Source: Candidatus Methylophosphatis roskildensis
GTDB taxonomy: Bacteria; Pseudomonadota; Gammaproteobacteria; Burkholderiales; Rhodocyclaceae
DNA length: 64,000 nt
Direction: 5' to 3'
Assembly: GCA_016708905.1 (NCBI GenBank)
Contig: JADJEV010000003.1
Coordinates: 434,001-498,000 of the forward strand
Shown piece by piece: positions 26,063 to 32,349 of the stretch. How positions within the stretch are numbered: the stretch's first letter is position 1; each line of letters begins with the position of its first letter. The notes under the pieces were generated by a model. That model saw nothing but the letters and a program-made list of their open reading frames with translations, made no database searches and was not told the origin of the DNA. Position numbers and translations under genes: made by a program.

Positions 26063-26170
26063 AGCATATCGCAATCGACAAGGAATATTCCATGATGATC
26101 GATGGGCCACTCAGCGGGTCTTTGGCGCCGATCACCGAGGCGTGTCGCTGCCGCGGGGGATTTCGTGACC
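26063..26170 (-). promoter_or_regulatory. Shared promoter/leader block 2 (truncated TIR gene)
   Basis: GGAATA (26091-26086) and TATGCT (26068-26063) on the minus strand are again 17 bases apart, about 60 bases before the TIR start. The block to 26170 mirrors 24188-24295, including a segment that reads SGPSIIMEYSLSIAICL on the minus strand against SGPSITMEYPPSIALCL in block 1. Confidence 0.55.
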
Positions 26171-26191
26171 CGCGGAGCATGAGGATCCGAA

Positions 26192-26259
26192 TTCGGGCCG
26201 AGGAGCGCACGCGTACACAGTAGTGCGCTCAGTGGCAATTTCTGCACCGCAGGACCGAA
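26192..26259. repeat. REP-like palindrome, copy 2 (inverted relative to copy 1)
   Basis: Starts TTCGGGCCGAGGAGCGCA and ends GCACCGCAGGACCGAA. Read on the opposite strand it matches 24690-24745, with about 12 extra bases in the centre. Together the two copies form long inverted repeats around vapC and the truncated TIR gene. Confidence 0.62.
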
Positions 26260-26292
26260 ATCCGGCCGCGCAGTGGATCTATCTACAACCTC

Positions 26293-26703
26293 TCAGGCCA
26301 GGATGCGCTCGGCGAGCGAGCGCGGCGAATGGATGGCGACGCCGCCGAACCGCCGCCCGTAGCCGGCGCCGAAGTGGGTGCGGTCGCCGGTGACGAGCGC
26401 GTCGCATTGCCAGCGGATCGCGGCGGCGAGCACCGGACGGTCCTTCTCCGGCAGCCAGTCCGTGTCGGCCGGCTCCGCCGCAACCGGCGTGGTCTCCGCC
26501 ACGCTCAGGCGCGGCAGCAGCGCATCGAGTGCCTGCAAAGCCTCCGGCCCCTTGGCGGCGAGGTTGCGCCGCGCTTCGGCCACCACATAGGCGTCGGCCC
26601 AGCATTCGTGCCCGCGCTCCAGCAACAGGTGCAACAGGCGGCGCACCGCGCCGTCGGATTTGGCGGCGGAAAACAGGATGTTGGCATCGAGGAAAACCCG
26701 CAT
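26293..26703 (-). CDS. PIN-domain toxin, second toxin-antitoxin pair
   Basis: 136 residues from the ATG at 26703; the frame extends 11 codons upstream. The N-terminus MRVFLDANILFSAA carries the first PIN Asp; Glu is in VVAEARRNL; then DRPVLAAAIRWQCDALVTGDRTHF has the paired acidic residues of the active site. The DRTHFG ending is usual for the PIN_3-like branch. Predicted RNase toxin. It follows the AbrB antitoxin gene after 13 bases and is clearly paired with it. Confidence 0.88.
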   Translation of the reverse strand: MRVFLDANILFSAAKSDGAVRRLLHLLLERGHECWADAYVVAEARRNLAAKGPEALQALDALLPRLSVAETTPVAAEPADTDWLPEKDRPVLAAAIRWQCDALVTGDRTHFGAGYGRRFGGVAIHSPRSLAERILA

Positions 26704-26716
26704 TGCCGCGGGTGCG

Positions 26717-26977
26717 TCAGCGTTTGCGGGCGGCACGGCCCGCAGGCGCCGGCGGGCGGGCGAGCACCGCGGCGAGCTCGGCCTCGGCCGCGTCGAACTC
26801 GCGCTCGCGCTGCGGCGTGTATACCTCCACCGGCAGCGTGACGGCCGGGCGCAGCAGCAGGCCCTCGGGCGTGGTCTCGGCGATCAGGTGATCATCCGCC
26901 TTCAGGCCGAGTGCCTGCCGCAGCTTGGTCGGCAGCGTGATGACGCCGCGGCTGTTGATCGTGACGGTGGTTTTCAT
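26717..26977 (-). CDS. AbrB-family antitoxin, second toxin-antitoxin pair
   Basis: 86 residues from the ATG at 26977; an in-frame run upstream to 27154 reads through repeat copy B and is not coding. The AbrB core is INSRGVITLPTKLRQALGLKADDHLIAE. The C-terminal half is Ala/Arg-rich (AELAAVLARPPAPAGRAARKR) and should wrap the PIN toxin. As in related pairs it probably represses its own operon, from a promoter lying in or next to repeat copy B. Confidence 0.87.
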   Translation of the reverse strand: MKTTVTINSRGVITLPTKLRQALGLKADDHLIAETTPEGLLLRPAVTLPVEVYTPQREREFDAAEAELAAVLARPPAPAGRAARKR

Positions 26978-27043
26978 GCATTGCAGGATATCAGAAAAGC
27001 AGTAAATCGGCGAACCGATGCCCGCGCCGTTGCGTGAGGAACT

Positions 27044-27369
27044 GATGATCGTCGCCGCCAGCCCGTTCTCGGGCCGGGTCGCCGACACGCCGCGGGCAGC
27101 GGTGACGGCGGCCGGCTGATCGCGCCGGTAGATCGGCCGGGCTGAAAGCCGCACCGGATGGCACTGTCAGGGCATGCCGGCCGCACAGCGCCTATCCATG
27201 CGGTCCCTGGCATTGCCTGCCCGCAGATCGCCAATTCATGCGGGTCACTGGCCGAGCTATTCACGATCAGCGGCGTGTGTTGGGGCACGCGCCGCCTCGG
27301 CGTCATCATTGACCCGGGCTGTTGACTGTGCGCGCCTGGCCGTTGGCGCACTGGCTTCGCAAGTGGTCC
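27044..27369. repeat. Dispersed repeat, copy B
   Basis: Begins TGATGATCGTCGCCGCCAGC, the same words as the eamA 3' end at 21674, but with frame-breaking changes, and runs through the 40-base units (27184-27245) to GGCGTCATCATTGACCCGGG. It matches copy A for over 300 bases, further than copies C and D do. It sits directly upstream of the second antitoxin gene. Confidence 0.83.
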
Positions 27370-27778
27370 TTCATACGACGAGATGGCTCGCGCCATCTCA
27401 TGTCAGCCTTGCCGGATAGGTCGAACTGCCGCCGCCGCAACGCTGCTCGGCGCCTCGAACGGGACCAGTCGAACCGCTGGCGGCTACTCGTGATCGTCGA
27501 GGAACGGGCGGGAGGGCCATTCGTCAAGTACGTCTGGTCGCTGCGATTCCCGGGCGAGCAGCAGGAATGAATCCTGGCCAGGTCTTGCTATGCTTCGATA
27601 CCGTAATGCCTGGTGCGTAAGCACGCGTACCGTTCGAAGCCCATACGTCGCACCAGGAGCGAGCGGAAACCCAGGCAAGCCAGCGGCGCATTCGGCCGCG
27701 CTGTCTCTGCTTCGCTACGGCAAGTCTGCGGGCGGGCTTGAAAGCCGGCCCGATCATCATTCAAGCGGAATCTGAACC
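27370..27778. other. Gene-poor stretch with hairpins, upstream of the M48-pilin gene
   Basis: About 400 bases with no supportable gene. A perfect 8-base stem GAGATGGC/GCCATCTC with a TCGC loop lies at 27380-27399, and a 9-base inverted pair CCTGGTGCG/CGCACCAGG at 27609-27657. A 56-codon frame from the ATG at 27400 is possible but shows no known motif and has no clear ribosome site. The promoter of the next gene should be near the right end. Confidence 0.4.
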
Positions 27779-28975
27779 ATGAACGAACTCGTCTATCCGC
27801 GCGAGCGCACGCTCGGCACAATCACCCTGGTGCTCGGCCTTCTGGTCTGGCTGGGCCTGATCGTCGGCACCTTCGGTACGGCGTTGATCGGGCTGGCGCT
27901 CGGTTTCGTGCTTTACCTGTTCGCACAATCCGCGCTGATTGCACACATCAAGGGTAATGGCGTCGATCTGTCGGAAGCCCAATTTCCCGACTTGCACGCG
28001 CAATTCACCGCCTGTTGCGATCGGCTGCAGATGAAGACGCGCCCGCAGGCATACGTGCTGAACGGCAATGGCGGTCTCAATGCGTTCGCCACCAAGTTCC
28101 TCGGCAAACAGTTCGTCGTGCTGATGTCCGATGTCGTCGATGCGATGAACAAGCATGCCGACGGCGTGCGCTTCTACATCGGCCACGAGCTCGGCCACTT
28201 GCGCATGAAACACCTGAGCGGCCACCTGGTGCGCTGGCCCGTGCTATGGCTGCCGCTACTCGGCGCCGCCTATTCTCGCGCCCGGGAGAGCACATGCGAT
28301 CGTCACGGACTGGCCTGCAGCGCCTCCCCGGAAAATGCCGCACGCGCGCTGGCCGCGCTGTCGGCGGGTGCCGAACGCTGGGAACGTCTGGACGTTCCGG
28401 CCTATCTGCGCCAGGCGAATCACGCGTCGGGCTTCTGGATGTCATTTCACGAACTGATCGCCGGCTACCCCTGGCTGACCAAGCGCGCAGCCCGCGTGAT
28501 GAACACCGCCGCGCCGATGCCCGCGCGCAATGGCTTGGCCTATCTGCTGGCGCTGTTCATTCCGTACGCCGGGCGCCTGGGCGCAGGCTTCGGCTTCCTG
28601 ATCCTCGTCTATATCATTGGCGTGCTGGCTGCGCTCGCCCTACCCGCGTACCAGGACCACACGGTCAAGGCCAAGGCAAGCGCCGCGGTCATCGCCTCAC
28701 AACCCATGCGCGAGGCGCTGGGCAACTACTATCGGTCCAAGCAGAAGGCTCCCAAATCGCTGGACGCTGCCGGCATTCCATCGCAACTGGCGGACGGCAC
28801 CCGGCTGTCGCTCGACCCCGAGCAGATGGTGCTCACCGTCCGCATCAAGCAGGGCGAACTCGTATTCACGCCGACAGTCGATGACCAGGGCCGCATCAAC
28901 TGGAGCTGTACCAACGGTGAAGGCCTCAAACCAAGGCAGCTTCCACCGTCATGCCACAGCATGGGAAATGAATAG
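27779..28975 (+). CDS. M48-family zinc metalloprotease fused to a type IV pilin-like domain
   Basis: 398 residues. Two membrane segments at about 11-55, then the M48 catalytic site HELGH at 136-140 with Glu170 (ARESTCD) as likely third zinc ligand. After further hydrophobic segments (about 252-285) comes a region that reads like a major pilin: VYIIGVLAALALPAYQDHTV at about 277-296, then KAKASAAV, and a D-region with Cys377 (NWSCTNG) and Cys392 (LPPSCH). The pilin hydrophobic helix thus doubles as the protease's last membrane segment, and there is no prepilin cleavage site at the N-terminus. M48 enzymes such as HtpX degrade membrane proteins; the role of the pilin part is unknown. Confidence 0.82.
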   Translation: MNELVYPRERTLGTITLVLGLLVWLGLIVGTFGTALIGLALGFVLYLFAQSALIAHIKGNGVDLSEAQFPDLHAQFTACCDRLQMKTRPQAYVLNGNGGLNAFATKFLGKQFVVLMSDVVDAMNKHADGVRFYIGHELGHLRMKHLSGHLVRWPVLWLPLLGAAYSRARESTCDRHGLACSASPENAARALAALSAGAERWERLDVPAYLRQANHASGFWMSFHELIAGYPWLTKRAARVMNTAAPMPARNGLAYLLALFIPYAGRLGAGFGFLILVYIIGVLAALALPAYQDHTVKAKASAAVIASQPMREALGNYYRSKQKAPKSLDAAGIPSQLADGTRLSLDPEQMVLTVRIKQGELVFTPTVDDQGRINWSCTNGEGLKPRQLPPSCHSMGNE

Positions 28976-29009
28976 CCGGCGCAGCCTGGGCTGAGTGCCG
29001 CGAAGCCGG

Positions 29010-29214
29010 GGTATTCGTGGTTTCCGGCCGGGTCGCCGAACCGGTGCGCGAGGCGGCACCAGCTTTCGATTGAGCCGGCCCGGAAGCCGCACCGGATGGA
29101 CTTCCCAGGCATGGCATTCCGCAGAGCGCCTATCCATGCGGCTCCTGGCATTGCCTGCCCGTAGATCGCCATTCCATGCGGGTCACAGGCATGGCTATCC
29201 GCGATCAACGGCGT
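29010..29214. repeat. Dispersed repeat, copy C
   Basis: Contains TTTCCGGCCGGGTCGCCGAA, GGCGGCACCAGC and the two units starting at 29121 and 29161, exactly 40 bases apart (GCAGAGCGCCTATCCATGCG and GTAGATCGCCATTCCATGCG). The right end supplies the last codons and stop of the minus-strand TPR gene. The left end begins 35 bases after the M48 gene stop. Confidence 0.87.
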
Positions 29215-30611
29215 TTCCGCCACCATCGCAGGCCCAGCAGCAGCGCGATCAGGATTACCAGCAACGCCGCCGCGCGCGGCGGCGTCAGCAGATCGAGCAA
29301 CGATTCCAGCGCCGAGCGCGGAGCCGGGGGCGCCGCGGATGCTGCGTAGCGCGCCTGTTCGCGCGCCGCCTCGTCGTTTCGACCCGTCGCCTGGAGCGCC
29401 TGGACAACGGAAAGCCGGGCGTTGGGCTCGCCCTGGTCGGCTGCCAGGCGCAGCAGCGACAAACCCTTGTCGCGATCAACCGCGACACCGCCCGAGCCAT
29501 TGAACAGATATTTTCCGGCCATGGTTTGCGCCCAGGCGTTGCCAAACTCCGCGGCGTGGGCGAAGTCCTTATAGGCGTTCGGCAAATCGCCGCGCTCCTT
29601 GTAGAGCCAGCCGCGCTGGACGAGCAGGCCGACGTGATCGGGATCATGCTGCAGAAAGCCGTCGACCAGCTCGAAGCCGTCCGGCAGTTTGTCGTTCTGT
29701 GCGACGAACGAAGCCCTCACGTCGCAGCAGTAATCGGCGTAGGGACGCCCGACCAGTGCGGCGCGAACGTCGGCAAGCATCTCGGCCTGTTTATGCAGGT
29801 GGTAAGCGACGAATGCGCGCGAGCAACGGTAAATCGGGCGATCCGCCAGCGCGATGGCCTGTGAAAACGCGGCGTAGGCCGGCTCGTATTCCTTCGCCTC
29901 GCTCAGACGCAGTCCTCGATCCCCGGGAATCATGGCTTCGAGACGATCTGCGTCGGGTCCGCCGCCGAGTTCGATCCTCGACCGGGCGGCGTAGCGGATC
30001 ATCTTCTCCTCGCTGCCGCCCCAGCGCGGTTCCAGGCTCTGCATGTACGACTTCCGCAGATTCATGCTGCGCGGTGCGTAGGCGATTGCCGATTGGTAGA
30101 GCTCTTCGATTTCCTTCCTGGTGCCGGAACGCATCGCGGCCTCCATGAGGACGATGCGGGTGGCGACCGGCCTGGCCGCAAGCTCGAGCGAAGCATGAAG
30201 ATCCTGGTGCGCCTTTTCGAACCAGCCGTGCATCGTCTCGAAGTTCTCGGGCGGCGTGTCCTTGACGTAGTCACGTCCCCGCGTGTTGGCCCCGCGTTGG
30301 TATCGGTAGAACCCGCGGGCCAGCCGGGCGGCATAGGAGCGCGGATAGCGCTCGATCCATGAATCGAGGTTCGCCTCGGCCGCTTGCGTGTGACGCGGCA
30401 GGGCTTCGAACGCAAAAATGGCCGACTGCAGCGCTTCTTCCGCGTCCGCGTCGCGCTCGAAGGCGGCCTGCAGTCCGTTGAGCCGGGCATCGAGTTCGGC
30501 AACCCGTCCAGCGGCCAGCTCGGCGTAGGGCGAGCTTCGGGCCTGATCGGCAAGTCCAGGCGAAACCACAATCGCGATCAGCCACAGAACCCTCGAAATG
30601 CGTGCGCGCAT
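29205..30611 (-). CDS. DUF4034-like TPR/Sel1 protein with signal peptide and C-terminal membrane anchor
   Basis: 468 residues from the ATG at 30611, which begins a signal peptide (RVLWLIAIVVSPGLA); the frame extends 12 codons further. The N-terminal half (AELDARLNGLQAAFERD ... SYAARLARGFYRYQRG) matches DUF4034-type proteins as I know them. The second half holds TPR/Sel1-like helices (GWLYKERGDLPNAYKDFAHAAEFGNAWAQTMAGKYLF). The end is a membrane segment (RAAALLVILIALLLGL) with a basic tail. It is probably periplasmic and tethered to the inner membrane. Function unknown. The last few codons lie in repeat copy C. Confidence 0.78.
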   Translation of the reverse strand: MRARISRVLWLIAIVVSPGLADQARSSPYAELAAGRVAELDARLNGLQAAFERDADAEEALQSAIFAFEALPRHTQAAEANLDSWIERYPRSYAARLARGFYRYQRGANTRGRDYVKDTPPENFETMHGWFEKAHQDLHASLELAARPVATRIVLMEAAMRSGTRKEIEELYQSAIAYAPRSMNLRKSYMQSLEPRWGGSEEKMIRYAARSRIELGGGPDADRLEAMIPGDRGLRLSEAKEYEPAYAAFSQAIALADRPIYRCSRAFVAYHLHKQAEMLADVRAALVGRPYADYCCDVRASFVAQNDKLPDGFELVDGFLQHDPDHVGLLVQRGWLYKERGDLPNAYKDFAHAAEFGNAWAQTMAGKYLFNGSGGVAVDRDKGLSLLRLAADQGEPNARLSVVQALQATGRNDEAAREQARYAASAAPPAPRSALESLLDLLTPPRAAALLVILIALLLGLRWWRKRR

Positions 30612-30666
30612 CGTTGGCCGGGCAGGAGGAATGGAGAACGACCGCAATCATGCCACAGCGACTCAA

Positions 30667-30780
30667 CCGGCATAGCGGCGGGCGCCTCACCGATCCCTTG
30701 CAGTTTCGTTAGATGTAAGGACGATCAGTAAAGGGGCTGCGATTTCCGAAGCAGCGATGACGAGCAAACGCGGCGGTTAG
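30667..30780 (+). pseudogene. Vestigial AbrB-antitoxin promoter and 5' end
   Basis: The segment matches 24344-24440, the promoter, ribosome site and first codons of the antitoxin at 24426: GGGCGCC...CCGATCCCTT, AGTTT, TGTA-GGACG, then GCGATGACGAGCAAA. The start ATG is changed to ATT and the frame stops after MTSKRGG. Nothing of the remaining antitoxin or its toxin follows. It is a remnant of a second copy of that toxin-antitoxin module. The surrounding gap (30612-30888) has no other gene. Confidence 0.65.
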
Positions 30781-30888
30781 CTTGAGCGACAACGGCTTCC
30801 CGATGTCAAGCAAAAGCGATGGCATTCGAATCGCGCAGCGATTCGTCATCGTCGATTTGCGCTTTCTCCACTCGTTATGCGGCGGAGA

Positions 30889-31227
30889 TCACGCCGGGGG
30901 GTGAGCTTCGAGCCACTCGCGAAGTGCCGCATTCATGCGCGTCTGCCAACCTGGCCCGCCCGCACGGAAGGCCGCGAGAATGTCGGCGTCGAAGCGAATC
31001 GTCGTCGACTCCTTTTCACTCCCCACGGGCCGTCCGCGTCGCTTCCGGTAGGCCTCGATACCGGTCTGCATTTCTTCGCGCGTCAGTGGCCGGTCGTTCT
31101 CATCCTTGCCGTCCCAGACATATGGTGTCCCGGCGCGCAGCTTCGCCAGATCGGTCCTGCTTTCGCCGCGCTTGCGTGCGACCGGTGGTTCACTGTTTGC
31201 CGTTGAAGTCATCTTCGAGCCAGCCAT
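30889..31227 (-). CDS. brnA: BrnA-type antitoxin
   Basis: 112 residues from the ATG at 31227, chosen for AAAGGAG nine bases upstream; the frame is open further up inside brnT. The C-terminal ribbon-helix-helix (STTIRFDADILAAFRAGGPGWQTRMNAALREWL) and the Arg-rich KRRGRPVGSEKE linker are typical of BrnA. It neutralises BrnT and binds the operon promoter as a repressor. It overlaps the end of brnT by 38 bases, the usual toxin-first order of this family. Confidence 0.9.
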   Translation of the reverse strand: MAGSKMTSTANSEPPVARKRGESRTDLAKLRAGTPYVWDGKDENDRPLTREEMQTGIEAYRKRRGRPVGSEKESTTIRFDADILAAFRAGGPGWQTRMNAALREWLEAHPPA

Positions 31228-31492
31228 AATAAGCGCTCCTTTCCACTTCACTTGCCGCTCGGAAACTGACGATCCGCCGGGCATTCTGGCGAGCCACATG
31301 CACCACCGTCAGTACCGCCAGCACATCGAACACGTAAGCGAACGATTGGGTCCGCCGTTCTCCGCCTCGCACAGCCTCGACGTCCAGGCGATACGGGCTC
31401 TCCAGCACCATCACCGCATCACAGAAGTCCAGACCGTGTTTGTCGAGATTGGCTTCTCGCTTGGATTCGTCCCAAAGAACGCGCGTGCTCAC
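31190..31492 (-). CDS. brnT: BrnT-type RNase toxin
   Basis: 100 residues from a GTG at 31492. The N-terminus LWDESKREANLDKHGLDFCDA is the BrnT signature (WDxxK...N..KHG..F), and RIVSFRAASEVERSAY is the conserved C-terminal block carrying catalytic basic residues. BrnT is a small RNase that arrests translation under stress. A palindrome overlaps its promoter just upstream and is a likely BrnA operator. Confidence 0.92.
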   Translation of the reverse strand: MSTRVLWDESKREANLDKHGLDFCDAVMVLESPYRLDVEAVRGGERRTQSFAYVFDVLAVLTVVHVARQNARRIVSFRAASEVERSAYYGWLEDDFNGKQ

Positions 31493-31499
31493 GGTTTTT

Positions 31500-31541
31500 A
31501 TTGTGGTAACAGTAATTCAGGAAGTCAAGAATTGTTGTTAC
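31500..31541 (-). promoter_or_regulatory. brnTA promoter with palindromic operator
   Basis: On the minus strand TTGACT (31528-31523) and CACAAT (31505-31500) are 17 bases apart. The arms GTAACAGTAATTC (31506-31518) and GAATTGTTGTTAC (31529-31541) form an inverted repeat with 11 of 13 bases paired, centred on the -35 box. The patch is strikingly AT-rich against its GC-rich surroundings. It fits autorepression by the RHH antitoxin. Confidence 0.7.
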
Positions 31542-31561
31542 TACAAATGGCCGTCTTCCGT

Positions 31562-31763
31562 GAAGCCCCGGGTATTCCCGGTTTCCGGCCGAGCGGCAGA
31601 ACCGGGATGCGCGTCGGCGCCAGCCGCCAGCGATTAGCCGGCCTGAGAGCCGGACCGGATGGACATCTCGGGCATGGCATGCCGCGGAGCGCCTATCCAT
31701 GCGGTCCCCGGCATTGCCTGCCCGTAGATCGCCATTCCATGCGGGTCGCAGGCCGGGTTTTCG
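31562..31763. repeat. Dispersed repeat, copy D
   Basis: Begins GAAGCCCCGGGTATTCCCGG (compare GAAGCCGGGGTATTCGTGG in copy C) and carries both 40-base units (CGCCTATCCATGCGGTCCC, CGCCATTCCATGCGGGTC). It ends 8 bases before the queF stop codon. In this copy the eamA-tail portion is the most diverged. Confidence 0.85.
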
Positions 31764-31770
31764 CGGGACG

Positions 31771-32190
31771 TCACTCGCGCGTGTTCGACCCGGCCGGGAA
31801 GTCGTCGAGTACCACGGGCGGCGCGGGTTTCCAGCCTTTCTTGCGGTGCTCGGCGACGACGTTGGTGAAAATGCCGCCCCGCACATACCAACGGGCAGTT
31901 AGGCGCATGAAGCGCGGGCGGGTGGCGGCGACCAAGTCGTCGAGGATCTGATTGGTCACCGCCTCGTGGAAGGCCCCCTCGTTGCGGTAGGACCAGATGT
32001 AGAGCTTGAGTCCTTTCAATTCGACACAAGTCCTGTCCGGGATGTAGTCGAGCACCAGGGTCGCGAAATCGGGCTGGCCGGTCAGCGGGCAGAGGCAGGT
32101 AAACTCCGGAATCTCAATGTGAATCCGGTAATCGCGGGCCGGCTGCGGGTTGCCGAAGGTGTCGAGTTTCCGGGTCGGTCTGGTGGCCAT
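31771..32190 (-). CDS. queF: NADPH-dependent 7-cyano-7-deazaguanine reductase
   Basis: 139 residues from the ATG at 32190, the length of the short (type I) QueF; six more codons are open upstream. Catalytic Cys34 lies in TCLCPLTGQPDF, with Asp41 after it, and the NADPH/substrate block ELKGLKLYIWSYRNEGAFHE is complete. It reduces preQ0 to preQ1 in queuosine synthesis for tRNA wobble modification. It is divergent from smc. On the minus strand TATAAT at 32258-32253 could be its -10. Confidence 0.95.
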   Translation of the reverse strand: MATRPTRKLDTFGNPQPARDYRIHIEIPEFTCLCPLTGQPDFATLVLDYIPDRTCVELKGLKLYIWSYRNEGAFHEAVTNQILDDLVAATRPRFMRLTARWYVRGGIFTNVVAEHRKKGWKPAPPVVLDDFPAGSNTRE

Positions 32191-32349
32191 CGGGGGGTGG
32201 CGGCGCAATGCCGCACGGGTCTGGGCGGGGAAGGTCGAAGCGACAAGGTGGTATTATACGGGCCCAGTGAGCGGCCCATCCGCGACAGCCGCCGGACCCG
32301 CGATCGTCCCCGCGGTCACCACACAAGCCCATGATTCAAAAAAGATAAC
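32191..32349. promoter_or_regulatory. queF/smc divergent promoter region
   Basis: 159 bases. GTATTATAC at 32251-32259 is nearly symmetric and gives TATAAT on the minus strand and TATTATAC on the plus strand, so one element may serve both directions. No good -35 is evident on either side. Immediately before smc the sequence CAAAAAAGATAAC has only a weak ribosome site for the GTG start. Confidence 0.4.

Noticed and set aside
27306..27570. Short frames on both strands in the gap before the M48 gene
   Set aside because: No homology that I can recognise and no good ribosome site; kept only as a note in the gap entry.
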